Part shown: positions 18,123-27,436 of the stretch, piece by piece
Layout: every line of letters begins with the position of its first letter
How positions within the stretch are numbered: the stretch's first letter is position 1
Source of the DNA: Candidatus Zixiibacteriota bacterium
GTDB lineage: Bacteria; Zixibacteria; MSB-5A5; GN15; JACZUZ01
Length of the DNA: 64,000 nt
Direction of reading: 5' to 3'
Assembly: GCA_024280775.1 (NCBI GenBank)
Contig: JAJRPM010000013.1
Coordinates: 248,001-312,000 of the forward strand
Notes under the pieces: generated by a model
Told to the model about the DNA's origin: nothing
The model's input: only the letters and a program-made list of their open reading frames with translations
Database searches by the model: none
Program-made: the position numbers and the translations under genes

Positions 18123-18178
18123 CAGCTTGTCTGTGATGCTTTTCTAACCGTCTTACAAAGAGTATCTATACCGAGACT

Positions 18179-18266
18179 CGTAGTGGCGTCCCTTGGGGCG
18201 CCTTGCACCGAATAATCTCAACGGTTTCGTCCTTATTAGCAAGGCGGGGCAAGCCCCGCCACTACG
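18179..18266. repeat. Bipartite palindromic repeat, family A, copy 2
   Basis: CGTAGTGGCGTCCCTTGGGG at the left and the GGCGGGGC-AA-GCCCCGCC hairpin followed by ACTACG at the right. Nearly identical to copy 1 in both halves, including CACCGAATAA next to the left half. Located between two convergent genes. Confidence 0.88.
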
Positions 18267-18296
18267 GTTGTGGTTGCAGCTTTGCTAAACTATCCT

Positions 18297-18839
18297 CTAC
18301 TCCATCACCTGATACAGCTTCCCGTCCTCTACATCATAGATCAACGGCGCGAACAGGATTTCTGTGTAGCGCCTGCGCAGGAGCTGGCATTGGTTAATTA
18401 TTAGCTGAACCGGGTCGGTGAACGAATGCGTCGGCGCCTGACTCTCGAAATATTCCTTGGCGCTTTGGCGACTCCAGCCGGATTGGCTTAATCCTTCGAC
18501 GAATTTATCTGGATCATCGGTTATCTTGGTCATCGCACAATCGGTATGACCAATTATCGCCACAGCTCGAATGCCTCCCAACGCCACCGCGGTGGCCAAG
18601 CCAAATTCAGAATCCAGCAAATTCGCGCCCGGGGTGCGGATGATGAAGGTATATCTTGCTGGAATATTCAGCTTTATCCGATAATCCATGCAAGTGCAAA
18701 TCAGCAATTCCGGACGCTCGTATTCCCGCATCACTACTCCGAGATTATGCGAAGACAATAGACTGGCTATTGGAGTCCCCTGCAATTCCGGGGAAATGTC
18801 ATCTTCTTTGGTAACTGTTTTTAGTTTATCTGAGCTCAT
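18297..18839 (-). CDS. Beta-class carbonic anhydrase family protein
   Basis: 180 residues. The beta-carbonic anhydrase zinc ligands are all visible: C50-x-D52-x-R54 in ICTCMDYRI and H98-x-x-C101 in IIGHTDCAM. The D/R dyad that controls the zinc site is intact. The family segment FIIRTPGANLLDSEFGLATA with VALGGIRAVAIIGHTDC fits the core fold. Such enzymes interconvert CO2 and bicarbonate in the cytoplasm, though this short form could also use another substrate such as COS or CS2. The stop is near the family A repeat, and the 5' side faces the narK gene divergently (294 bp gap). Confidence 0.88.
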   Translation of the reverse strand: MSSDKLKTVTKEDDISPELQGTPIASLLSSHNLGVVMREYERPELLICTCMDYRIKLNIPARYTFIIRTPGANLLDSEFGLATAVALGGIRAVAIIGHTDCAMTKITDDPDKFVEGLSQSGWSRQSAKEYFESQAPTHSFTDPVQLIINQCQLLRRRYTEILFAPLIYDVEDGKLYQVME

Positions 18840-18942
18840 AACCGGTTACCTGTAAATAAGATAGGTGATTGACGGCAGTTGAGAGCGCCTTTTGGCGCTC
18901 ATCATGGATGGCGAAATGTCGATATTTACGATATTCATGTCT

Positions 18943-18958
18943 TGTATTCTGAAATACA
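18943..18958. promoter_or_regulatory. Inverted repeat in the carbonic anhydrase/narK divergent region
   Basis: TGTATT-CTGA-AATACA, a perfect 6-bp inverted repeat. The right half-site TGAAATACA is the same 9-mer found in the larger inverted repeat at 46561-46588 upstream of the metal efflux operon. It lies 175 bp before narK. In the same gap (18840-19133) a weak TTGACC-N17-TATTGA pair (19009-19037) could be the narK promoter; no FNR-like box was found. Confidence 0.35.
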
Positions 18959-19133
18959 TTGATTATCATTGCTAATGTGGGAATCGATAGTTTTACGAAA
19001 CACGAATGTTGACCGACCACAGATTGAGAGATATTGAGATTAGCTCGCGACATCGCTTCGAACGATAAGGTTAAAGTTCCATGAAGGTCAAGAGCAAAGG
19101 GATGAAAATCATTCATTATTGAGGAAGCGCATC

Positions 19134-20636
19134 ATGACCGAGAAAGGTAAAAGAATAACAGTTTTGACGATGAACACTCTGGCGTTCACAGTGTGTTTCG
19201 CTAGTTGGATGATGAATGGTGTTTTGATAACCTTTCTTGTCGATAACGGCATTTACGATTGGAACAAGGTGGAAATGGGATGGCTCTTCGGAATTCCGGT
19301 TCTCAGCGGCGCCCTTCTTCGGCTACCTATCGGGATACTCACCGATAAATATGGTGGCCGTGTTGTTTACGCGGTCGTTATGATTCTCGCCGCAATTCCC
19401 ATGTATTTGATGAGCGTAGTAGATAGTTATTGGGCATTTTTCTTTGCCAGCCTAGGATTCGGATTGGCGGGCGCGTCCTTTGCCGTCGGAATTGCATATA
19501 CGTCAGTATGGTTTGACAAGGAGCATCAGGGTACAGCGCTGGGGATTTTCGGAGCGGGCAATGCCGGCGCGGCGCTAACTAGCATGTTTGCGCCCCAATT
19601 GTTGGCATCGTTGACGGACGGTGGCAACAATCTCGATGGGTGGAGGACTTTGCCGATAATCTATTCAATATCGCTTGTTGTAATGACCGCGATTTTCTTA
19701 CTATTTACATACTATAAACGCGCCGATGATTCTCACATCAAGAGTTTCAGCGATAGGTTGGAGCCATTGAGACGCGTACGAGTTTGGCGTTTCGGTCTCT
19801 ACTATTTTCTAGTCTTCGGAGGTTTCGTAGCGCTCGCTCAATGGCTCATTCCGTATTATGTCAATGCGTATTCGATGACGGTTGCAACAGCCGGATTCAT
19901 GGCGGCCATTTTCAGTTTTCCCTCCGGTGTAGTTCGAGCCTTCGGTGGATACTTATCTGACAAATGGGGAGCGCGCAAGGTAATGTATCTTGTTCTAGGA
20001 ACCTGTTTAGTTGCCAGCGTTCTGCTTATAGTCCCGCAAATGGATATTGAATCACCCGGAAAGGGCGTCATGTCAAGCAAATCCGGCACAGTTACTGCCG
20101 TTGATGATTCAGAGATTTCCGTAGACGGAGTTTCCTATTCTCTGATCACTCGAAACGGTGAAACTCTGACCGATGAAGAACGTCGCACCGGTGTTTTAGT
20201 GTGGCCTAGAAGTGGTAGATGGCAGGAACCGGTCGTCAAAGTCGGCGATCAGGTTCGAAAGAAACAACTACTGGCTAGAGGTGTTACACACATCTATTTT
20301 CAAGCGAACGTTTGGATATTCACTGCCTTGGTGTTCGTAATTGGTTTCATGATGGGAATAGGCAAGGCCGCCGTCTATAAACACATTCCAGATTACTTCC
20401 CGCGTGACATTGGTGTCGTCGGAGGAATTGTCGGAGTCCTGGGAGGTCTAGGAGGATTCTTCTTTCCTATACTCTTCGGGTACATGCTTGAGTCAACCGG
20501 AATCTGGACTACTAGCTGGATGTTTTTCGCATTGCTATCCGCGGTATGCCTCTGGTGGATGCATTCGGTGATTCAAAAGATGCTCCGAAAGGAAGCGCCG
20601 AAAGTCGCCACCGACATCGAACACAGCAGGGGCTAG
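19134..20636 (+). CDS. narK: NarK-type nitrate/nitrite MFS transporter with a soluble insertion
   Basis: About 500 residues from ATG 19134 (SD GAGGAAG, spacing ~6-9); TTG 19119 is a weaker alternative. Twelve-helix major facilitator of the nitrate/nitrite porter family. The first conserved stretch is AFTVCFASWMMNGVLITFLV, and the nitrate signature regions are GFGLAGASFAVGIAYTSVWF with GIFGAGNAGAALTS and the later GIGKAAVYKHIPDYFP. Between helices ~8 and 9 there is an insertion of about 80 residues (SKSGTVTAVDDSEISVDGVS through VVKVGDQVRKKQLLARGVTH) resembling a small beta-barrel. Followed 72 bp later by a second NarK-type gene. No nitrate reductase is in the window, so the physiological role (uptake for respiration or assimilation) is open. 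Confidence 0.9.
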   Translation: MTEKGKRITVLTMNTLAFTVCFASWMMNGVLITFLVDNGIYDWNKVEMGWLFGIPVLSGALLRLPIGILTDKYGGRVVYAVVMILAAIPMYLMSVVDSYWAFFFASLGFGLAGASFAVGIAYTSVWFDKEHQGTALGIFGAGNAGAALTSMFAPQLLASLTDGGNNLDGWRTLPIIYSISLVVMTAIFLLFTYYKRADDSHIKSFSDRLEPLRRVRVWRFGLYYFLVFGGFVALAQWLIPYYVNAYSMTVATAGFMAAIFSFPSGVVRAFGGYLSDKWGARKVMYLVLGTCLVASVLLIVPQMDIESPGKGVMSSKSGTVTAVDDSEISVDGVSYSLITRNGETLTDEERRTGVLVWPRSGRWQEPVVKVGDQVRKKQLLARGVTHIYFQANVWIFTALVFVIGFMMGIGKAAVYKHIPDYFPRDIGVVGGIVGVLGGLGGFFFPILFGYMLESTGIWTTSWMFFALLSAVCLWWMHSVIQKMLRKEAPKVATDIEHSRG

Positions 20637-20708
20637 CTCTCATCATCAAAATAGGATCCGTCAATGGCCGAACATATTGGAGTCATAGCAAGATAAAAGG
20701 AATCATAC

Positions 20709-22322
20709 ATGAAGACGCTCACAAGATGGGATGTAGAGGACAATCAATTCTGGGAGAGTACAGGCAAAAAAATTGCCAACCGTAATCTTTGGGTTTCTAT
20801 TCCAAATCTTCTACTAGGTTTTGCAGTATGGATTTATTGGGGTGTAATTGTTGGCCTGATGCAAGGCGTTCACGATGTGAATCCGGTCCTATTTGCCTTT
20901 AGCTGGGGAAATGACGGCGTTCCGTTGACCGGCAATGCATACCGCGCCTTGCTCTATACTCTTCCGGCGGTCGCTGGACTCTCGGGAGCGACACTGCGCA
21001 TTCCTAATTCATTTATGATTGCGATTTGCGGTGGACGAAATGTGAAATTCATGACGACCCTGCTGATGATTCTACCAGCCCTGGGAGCCGGATTCGCTCT
21101 TCAGGCGCCGGACACCGGCTTTGGAACCTTCATCATCCTCGCGGCGCTCTCAGGAATCGGCGGTGGAGCATTTGCCTCGTCTATGTCCAACATAAGTTTC
21201 TTCTTCCCCAAACGTATGCAGGGTCTGTCACTGGGGCTAAACGCTGGAATTGGCAACCTGGGCGTGGCTGTCATGCAGGTCACAATCCCGCTGATTATCA
21301 CCGTTGGTGTTTTTGGTGGAGAGTCCAGTATTCTCAAAGGCAGTCCAATTTGGCTTCACAACGCAGCGTTTGTCTGGGTTCCAGTGCTGGCGTTCTTTGC
21401 TATCCTGGCATTCTTCTTCATGAACAATTTGCCACAGCACAAATGCGGCCCAACGCCGATTGCAATCGGCAAATATCTCTGGCTCCAATTCTTGGGTTTC
21501 GCTGGAGCGGCGATTGGTATCTATCTCCTCATAATATCATGGGGTTCATTTCCCGTACTGCTGAAGATCTTTGTGATATTGGTAGTTGCGGTAGTTTGCA
21601 CCTTACTTTTTATGCGTTATTTAACTCCCAAAGCCACCAAGCAAAGTTTGATTAGTCAGTTTGATATTTTCAGCGACAAGCACAATTGGATAATGACCTG
21701 GCTCTATGTAATGACATTTGGCTCATTCATCGGCTATGCCAACGCCTTCCCGAAACTTCTCAAAGACGTATTCGGCTATATTCGAGTTGGCGCCGACGGA
21801 CTACCATTGGCTGAGTCAATCGTAAATCCTAATGCGCCGAATATTTTGGCTTTTGCGTTCCTGGGAGCCGCGATGGGCGCGGCTATTCGACCTGTGGGCG
21901 GATGGCTCTCTGACAAGCTAGGTGGAGCGCGAGTTACCCATTGGGATACAATTGTCATGATTATCTCGGCGGTTGCCTGTGGTTACACTATTAGCCTGGC
22001 GAATTCTTCGCCGACTCCCGAGACATACTTTTGGCCGTTCCTACTGTTGTTTACCTTGTTGTTTGCTACTACAGGTATAGGAAATGGCTCAACGTTCCGC
22101 ATGATTGCGGTTATTTTCGACAAAGAGAAAGCCGGTCCGGTTCTAGGATGGACCTCGGCGATTGCCGCCTATGGCGCATTCTTAATCCCGAAGATTTTCG
22201 CTACCCAGATTAAGGCCGGAACTCCTGAGAATGCGCTTTATGGATTCGCGGTGTACTATCTTACTTGTCTAGCTGTCAACTGGTGGTTCTACGCGCGCAA
22301 GAATGCGGAGATTTCCTGTTAG
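20709..22322 (+). CDS. Second NarK-type nitrate/nitrite MFS transporter
   Basis: 537 residues from ATG 20709, SD AAAGGA. Nitrate/nitrite porter family again but a different subtype: GNAYRALLYTLPAVAGLSGA, ATLRIPNSFMIAICGGRNVK, GIGGGAFASSMSNISFFFPK and GLSLGLNAGIGNLGVAVMQ in the N-half, FGSFIGYANAFPKLL and GAAIRPVGGWLSDKLGGARV in the C-half. This matches the NarK2-like, probably nitrate/nitrite exchange, type that is often paired or fused with a NarK1-like protein, as here. Likely co-transcribed with the upstream narK. It ends near a half copy of the family A repeat and converges on the FAD-domain gene. Confidence 0.9.
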   Translation: MKTLTRWDVEDNQFWESTGKKIANRNLWVSIPNLLLGFAVWIYWGVIVGLMQGVHDVNPVLFAFSWGNDGVPLTGNAYRALLYTLPAVAGLSGATLRIPNSFMIAICGGRNVKFMTTLLMILPALGAGFALQAPDTGFGTFIILAALSGIGGGAFASSMSNISFFFPKRMQGLSLGLNAGIGNLGVAVMQVTIPLIITVGVFGGESSILKGSPIWLHNAAFVWVPVLAFFAILAFFFMNNLPQHKCGPTPIAIGKYLWLQFLGFAGAAIGIYLLIISWGSFPVLLKIFVILVVAVVCTLLFMRYLTPKATKQSLISQFDIFSDKHNWIMTWLYVMTFGSFIGYANAFPKLLKDVFGYIRVGADGLPLAESIVNPNAPNILAFAFLGAAMGAAIRPVGGWLSDKLGGARVTHWDTIVMIISAVACGYTISLANSSPTPETYFWPFLLLFTLLFATTGIGNGSTFRMIAVIFDKEKAGPVLGWTSAIAAYGAFLIPKIFATQIKAGTPENALYGFAVYYLTCLAVNWWFYARKNAEISC

Positions 22323-22333
22323 TAACAACCAAT

Positions 22334-22361
22334 GTAGTGGCGTCCCTTGGGGCGCCTTGTT
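22334..22361. repeat. Half copy of family A repeat
   Basis: GTAGTGGCGTCCCTTGGGGC followed by GCCTTG is identical to the left half of copy 2, but the right-hand GGCGGGGC-AA-GCCCCGCC hairpin is missing before the FAD-domain gene ends at 22402. The left half alone folds as a hairpin. Confidence 0.8.
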
Positions 22362-22401
22362 GGCGAAGACAACATCGTTGGAGATTGCAGGGAAGGCAAC
22401 C

Positions 22402-23244
22402 TTACTTTGCGCCTTCAATAATCGGGAAGATTTCCTGCGGGTCGAGTTTTTGGCGTAGCTGTGAAAAATAGCGGGCTTTGACTGTCTTGTTTGCGTTTTC
22501 ATCGTCTTTGGAAACTGCGGTCTTGAGTTGTTCTGCAAATTGCCGATGAGAGATTTCGATTTCTCGCATATCTAGGTACTCGGGTTTGGCAGATAGTGGA
22601 GCCACACGAAATTTTGCGCTGGCGATGAAACCCAAAAGCCCCCATGAACCGCAGAAAATGTGCGCATAATTCTCTCCCGCAGGTTGTTTGGCTGTCGGAA
22701 CACCATAGGACTTGACCTCACCGACGGGAGTAGCCACATCCAGACGCAAGATATACCTTTCAATGGATATCCTGGGCGCCGTATTGCCCTCCGACTCCTT
22801 GCTCATATCGGCCCTTTGCTCCCAGTGTTTGGCGTTAAGGTGCGAGCTGAGTCCGACCGAAATAGCTCCGCCTACCGAGCCTACATAGGGCAATTCGCCA
22901 ATAGGAAGAAACAGCCCGTAAGATTTGATTTTGGCGTTGATTTCGCGAAGTGGAAATCCGGCCCCAACTACCACGCTTAACTCGCTTTCGTTGACCTCAA
23001 TCAACTGCCCCAGGAAATCAGTGCGCAACACAACCAGGCTCTCAAAGTCAGGGCCCAATGGGTCGATGTTATTGCCAAACCCGGTTATGTAGAGCTTTTG
23101 GTCGTGGCCTCTGGCAAGAGCGATAAGAGCGGCGGCTTCAGAGATATTATCGGGATGAAAAGTGGCTATTCCCTTTTGGTAAGTTAGACGATTATCGGGG
23201 AAAGTCTCGCCGATTGCACAGATGAAGTTCTCCAGTGAGTTCAT
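22402..23244 (-). CDS. FAD-binding oxidase family protein (PCMH-type, GlcE-like)
   Basis: 280 residues. The N-terminal two thirds match the FAD-binding PCMH domain of FAD-linked oxidases: AAALIALARGHDQKLYITGF, FGNNIDPLGPDF, LSVVVGAGFPLREINAKIKS, GLFLPIGELPYVGSVGGAIS and a later YAHIFCGSWGLLGFIASAKF. The length and lack of a full C-terminal substrate domain resemble glycolate oxidase subunit GlcE rather than GlcD or lactate dehydrogenases. The genes for glcD and glcF partners are not adjacent, so substrate is unknown. Start ATG 23244. It is divergent from acnA (289-bp gap) and convergent with the NarK pair. Confidence 0.8.
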   Translation of the reverse strand: MNSLENFICAIGETFPDNRLTYQKGIATFHPDNISEAAALIALARGHDQKLYITGFGNNIDPLGPDFESLVVLRTDFLGQLIEVNESELSVVVGAGFPLREINAKIKSYGLFLPIGELPYVGSVGGAISVGLSSHLNAKHWEQRADMSKESEGNTAPRISIERYILRLDVATPVGEVKSYGVPTAKQPAGENYAHIFCGSWGLLGFIASAKFRVAPLSAKPEYLDMREIEISHRQFAEQLKTAVSKDDENANKTVKARYFSQLRQKLDPQEIFPIIEGAK

Positions 23245-23354
23245 GTGGAGCAGTATACAGCGAGAGCCAGATGAAACAAAATACCCCGATGGATGTTAGT
23301 TTGAAAGACGCTGCAGACGACCTGCGCCGGAAGCGCCTCAAGAGCCAAACCGAG

Positions 23355-23383
23355 TTGATTTAGCGCTCAAGTTGGAGTACTAT
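23355..23383 (+). promoter_or_regulatory. Candidate promoter of acnA
   Basis: TTGATT (23355-23360), 17-bp spacer, TACTAT (23378-23383), 150 bp before the acnA ATG and in the correct direction. The rest of the 23245-23533 gap shows no gene; AAGGTG about 11 nt before ATG 23534 may be the ribosome binding site. Confidence 0.4.
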
Positions 23384-23533
23384 TTCAGAGGAAGTTTGGG
23401 GCAAAGATATTGCCCGCCGGAAAAAAAGTTCCCGGCAGAGTAACTTCCATTTGGACCAATGATATTCGTCTGTGACGATTACAAAGCAAAGCGCTCAAAT
23501 CGCCGGCGAGGAAAGCAAGGTGTTTAACACATT

Positions 23534-26287
23534 ATGAACGACCATTTCAAAGCATTGAAAACGCTTCAAACTGACTCGGGACCGAAAAAATATTGCTCGC
23601 TGGCGTCTCTGGAGGAACAAGGTTTTGGTCCGATGAGCCGCCTGCCCTACTCAATCCGCATCCTGCTGGAAGCCGCTTTGCGAAACTATGATGGTTTTGC
23701 AACCACTGAAGAGCATGTGCACAGTTTGGCCGGCTGGAAATCAGTTGAGCCGAATCGCAGTGAGACTCCTTTTATGCCAGCGAGGATTCTGTTGCAGGAT
23801 TTCACCGGAGTTCCGGCCCTAGTCGATCTTGCGGCCATGCGCTCGGCGCTGGCCCGTATGGGCGGCGACCCGAAACTGATTCAGCCGAAGATTCCAGTTG
23901 ACTTAGTGATAGATCATTCGGTGCAGGTGGACAGCTTCGGCTTGGCTGAAGCTCTTGCGCGTAATACTCATCGCGAGTTTGAACGTAATCACGAGCGCTA
24001 TGAGTTTCTAAAATGGGGTCAGGAGTCAATCGACGGCCTGCGAGTAGCGCCACCCTCGACAGGTATAGTGCATCAGGTAAATCTCGAATACCTCGGCAGA
24101 GTCGTCTTTGAAGATGACTCCGACAAGAACACTGCAGAAGAGCCAATGGTATACCCTGATACATTGATTGGCACAGACTCACACACTCCGATGATTAACG
24201 GATTAGGAATAATTGGCTGGGGTGTTGGAGGTATTGAGGCCGAGTCAACGATGCTTGGGCAACCTATGTCAATGCTTATCCCCGATGTCATTGGATTCAA
24301 ACTTACCGGTAAATTACCCGAAGGCGCCACTGCGACTGACATGGTTTTGACCATCACCGAAAAACTTCGTGAAGTTGGTGTGGTTGGGAAATTTGTAGAA
24401 TTTTTCGGAGACGGTGTCACTAGCATGTCATTAACCGATCGCGCCACTATCTCCAATATGTCACCTGAGCAAGGAGCAACTGTCGGCTATTTCCCGGTGG
24501 ATAATGAAACCCTGCGCTATCTAACACTAAGCGGCCGCCCAACAGCTCTAGTCAACTTGGTTGAACGATACTACAAACAACAGGGGCTATTCAGAACTGA
24601 CGAAAGTCCTGTCCCAGAATATACATCAGTAGTAGAGCTTGACCTGGGTTATATAAAGCCATCACTAGCCGGACCTCGTCGTCCACAAGACCGTATTGAA
24701 CTGCCCAATATGAAAACCGCATTTGATAGAGGCCTCATCGCGTCAGTCAAGGACGGAGGTTTTGCAATTCCCGCTGAGAGAATCTCAGAGGAATCACCAA
24801 TCAAATGGGAAGCCGACAAACAGGTGGCGCCTGATGCGCAAGCGCTAAAGCATGGTTCAACAGTCATAGCGGCAATAACCAGTTGCACCAACACCAGTAA
24901 TCCGTCGGTGATGCTAGCCGCTGGCTTACTGGCGAAAAAAGCCGTTGAGCGGGGCCTGAAAGTTCCGGCCTATGTCAAGACTTCACTAGCGCCCGGCTCG
25001 CAAGTTGTCACTGAGTATCTCAAAGACGCAGGACTTCTTACGTATCTGGAGAAACTGGGTTTCTATGTAGTCGCCTATGGGTGCACAACCTGTATTGGAA
25101 ACAGCGGCCCATTGCCTGAGCCAATTGTCGAGGCTATCAATGATAAAAACATGGTAGTGGCCTCAGTTCTCTCAGGTAATCGAAATTTCGAAGGACGTGT
25201 CAGTCCGCATACATCCGCGAACTATCTATGTTCACCTCCACTGGTTGTGGCTTTCGCACTCGCTGGCAAAGTTGATATTGATTTGAAAACCGAGCCACTG
25301 GGAACCGGAAGTGATGGAGAGCCGGTGTTCCTGAAAGATATTTGGCCGTCAAGCGCCGAGACGTTAGAGACTGTCACAACACATGTGACACGAGAGATGT
25401 TTGTAGCGCGTTATGCCGATGTTTGGAACGGCAATCAGGAGTGGAACAAGATTCCCGGCTCAGGCAGTGAGTTGTACCAGTGGAATTCAGAATCCACCTA
25501 CATACAAGAGCCGCCATTTTTCGAAGGCTTGACCAAAGCGACTCCGTCAATTTCGGAATTCGAGAACCTGCGTCCTCTGGCGATATTCGGTGACACTATC
25601 ACTACCGACCATATTTCTCCGGCAGGAGCTATTCCAGTCGATGGACCAGCTGGACAATACCTGCAATCATTGGGTGTCACACCCCGCGAGTTCAATTCAT
25701 TCGGCTCACGTCGTGGAAACGACAGGGTAATGACACGAGGCACATTTGGGAATATTCGTATTAAGAACCGAATGGTCCCTGGAGTTGAGGGTGGTTACAC
25801 CATTCATCAACCTAGCGGCGAGCAAATGAGCATTTATGATGCGTCACTGAAGTACCGACAGGAAAACACTCAGCTGTTGGTAATTGCCGGAAAAGAATAT
25901 GGAACCGGTTCATCAAGAGACTGGGCGGCCAAAGGCACGTTCTTACTGGGAGTCAAAGCTGTTCTTACCGAAAGTTTTGAGCGCATTCATCGCAGTAATC
26001 TAGTTGGTATGGGTGTGCTTCCGCTCCAGTTCCTGCCGAATCAAAGCGCTGATTTCCATAAGCTCAATGGCAGTGAGCAATTTAATATACTGGGATTGGA
26101 TGACAATCTAAAACCACAACAGAAATTGCAGATTGTCGCGCATCGCGCCGACGGAACAACCACTGAGTTTGAAGTCATAGCCAGAATAGACACACCACTG
26201 GAAGTTGAATACTATCGCCACGGTGGAATTTTGCACGCGGCATTGCGCGGCATGGCCTCACAAGAAAAACAAACAACATCTGTATAG
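23534..26287 (+). CDS. acnA: Aconitate hydratase A
   Basis: 917 residues, typical for the AcnA/IRP1 class of monomeric aconitases, which isomerise citrate to isocitrate in the TCA cycle. The 4Fe-4S cluster cysteines are visible in ITSCTNTSNPSVMLAAGLLA and in YGCTTCIGNSGPL. Substrate-binding segments include GIVHQVNLEYL, TLIGTDSHTPMINGLGIIGW and the swivel-domain EYGTGSSRDWAAKGTFLLGV. First gene of an acnA-gcvT-comB series on one strand; the gap to gcvT is only 21 bp. Confidence 0.98.
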   Translation: MNDHFKALKTLQTDSGPKKYCSLASLEEQGFGPMSRLPYSIRILLEAALRNYDGFATTEEHVHSLAGWKSVEPNRSETPFMPARILLQDFTGVPALVDLAAMRSALARMGGDPKLIQPKIPVDLVIDHSVQVDSFGLAEALARNTHREFERNHERYEFLKWGQESIDGLRVAPPSTGIVHQVNLEYLGRVVFEDDSDKNTAEEPMVYPDTLIGTDSHTPMINGLGIIGWGVGGIEAESTMLGQPMSMLIPDVIGFKLTGKLPEGATATDMVLTITEKLREVGVVGKFVEFFGDGVTSMSLTDRATISNMSPEQGATVGYFPVDNETLRYLTLSGRPTALVNLVERYYKQQGLFRTDESPVPEYTSVVELDLGYIKPSLAGPRRPQDRIELPNMKTAFDRGLIASVKDGGFAIPAERISEESPIKWEADKQVAPDAQALKHGSTVIAAITSCTNTSNPSVMLAAGLLAKKAVERGLKVPAYVKTSLAPGSQVVTEYLKDAGLLTYLEKLGFYVVAYGCTTCIGNSGPLPEPIVEAINDKNMVVASVLSGNRNFEGRVSPHTSANYLCSPPLVVAFALAGKVDIDLKTEPLGTGSDGEPVFLKDIWPSSAETLETVTTHVTREMFVARYADVWNGNQEWNKIPGSGSELYQWNSESTYIQEPPFFEGLTKATPSISEFENLRPLAIFGDTITTDHISPAGAIPVDGPAGQYLQSLGVTPREFNSFGSRRGNDRVMTRGTFGNIRIKNRMVPGVEGGYTIHQPSGEQMSIYDASLKYRQENTQLLVIAGKEYGTGSSRDWAAKGTFLLGVKAVLTESFERIHRSNLVGMGVLPLQFLPNQSADFHKLNGSEQFNILGLDDNLKPQQKLQIVAHRADGTTTEFEVIARIDTPLEVEYYRHGGILHAALRGMASQEKQTTSV

Positions 26288-26308
26288 CAACACAAAGGGC
26301 GCTAACTA

Positions 26309-27436
26309 GTGACTGAAGCAACCAAAGAGAAGACGGCTCTCAAGCAAACCCCGTTTACCAAATTTCATATTCAGGCTGGCGCCAAGATGGTTCCGTTTGC
26401 CGGCTTTGAAATGCCAATACAATTCACCGGCATAACTGCAGAACATCTGGCAGTCAGAGACAACGTTGGTCTATTCGACCTATCGCACATGGGAGAGTTC
26501 AAAGTCGCGGGAGCTGATTCATTGGCGTTTCTGCAACGTGTCACCTGCAATGATGTCTCAGCGCTTGTCCCGGGGAAGATTCAATACAGCGCTATTCTCG
26601 ATAACAACGGATGTTTCGTCGATGACTTACTGGTTTATCGAATGCAGGATAGCTGGTTTCTGGTTGTAAACGCCTCGAACATTGAAAAAGATTTCAGTTG
26701 GTTGGAGAGTCATTTATCTGGTGATGTGACACTAGCCAATCAAAGTGATGAATACAGTTTGCTGGCGATTCAGGGACCAAAGGCGCAGGAGCTAATGGCC
26801 CAAGTCACAGACTACGACCTAGATACTCTTACTTACTACACCCATGCAGAAATGGACATCGACGGCCAAGCCACACTTGTCTCGCGCACCGGCTATACCG
26901 GCGAAGACGGTTTCGAGATTTATCTTAAGCCTGCACAAGCGGCGCAGGTTTGGGAAAAGGTAGCAGAGCTAGGTAAGGCGCTTGATGCAGCCAATATCGG
27001 CCTTGCCGCTCGTGACTCATTGCGGATGGAAATGAAAATGGCGCTATACGGCAATGACATCGATGCCGAACATAACGCTCTGGAAGCCGGGCTTTCCTGG
27101 ATAGTCAAGTTTGACAAGGGTGACTTCATCGGCAAGGATGCATTGCTCAAACAAAAGGAAGCAGGTTTGACCCGCAGATTGGTGTGTCTGGTATTTGCCG
27201 ATAGATGTGTGCCGCGTCATGGTTATCCTCTAGTCGATGACAATGGTGACGAAATCGGTATTGTAACATCAGGTATGCACTCGCCCTCATTGGGAAAACC
27301 AATTGCCCTAGGCTATGTCACTAAGGCCTTAAGCAAAGCAGGCTCGCAGGTAGGGATCAAGATTCGTAATCGCATTATCAAAGGCGAAGTGGTAAAGCCT
27401 CCATTTATCACACCCAAATCAAAACGGAAAACCTGA
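26309..27436 (+). CDS. gcvT: Aminomethyltransferase (glycine cleavage system T protein)
   Basis: 375 residues from GTG 26309 with AAAGGG upstream. GcvT transfers the aminomethyl methylene from the H protein lipoyl arm to tetrahydrofolate, releasing ammonia. Hallmarks: MVPFAGFEMPIQFTGITAEH, VGLFDLSHMGEFKVAG, the folate-site region SRTGYTGEDGFEIYL and GLAARDSLRMEMKMALYGND, ending with PSLGKPIALGYV. No gcvH or gcvP lies in the window, so the rest of the complex is elsewhere. Start overlaps nothing; its TGA overlaps the ATG of comB by one base, showing a tight operon. Confidence 0.97.
   Translation: MTEATKEKTALKQTPFTKFHIQAGAKMVPFAGFEMPIQFTGITAEHLAVRDNVGLFDLSHMGEFKVAGADSLAFLQRVTCNDVSALVPGKIQYSAILDNNGCFVDDLLVYRMQDSWFLVVNASNIEKDFSWLESHLSGDVTLANQSDEYSLLAIQGPKAQELMAQVTDYDLDTLTYYTHAEMDIDGQATLVSRTGYTGEDGFEIYLKPAQAAQVWEKVAELGKALDAANIGLAARDSLRMEMKMALYGNDIDAEHNALEAGLSWIVKFDKGDFIGKDALLKQKEAGLTRRLVCLVFADRCVPRHGYPLVDDNGDEIGIVTSGMHSPSLGKPIALGYVTKALSKAGSQVGIKIRNRIIKGEVVKPPFITPKSKRKT

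Noticed and set aside
18957-18975. FNR-like site (TTGAT-N4-AT...) upstream of narK
   Set aside because: Only one half matches; the right half lacks the ATCAA bases, so I do not call it.
18826-19116. Minus-strand frame overlapping the carbonic anhydrase start
   Set aside because: No SD and no motif; lies in the divergent promoter region of narK and the carbonic anhydrase gene.
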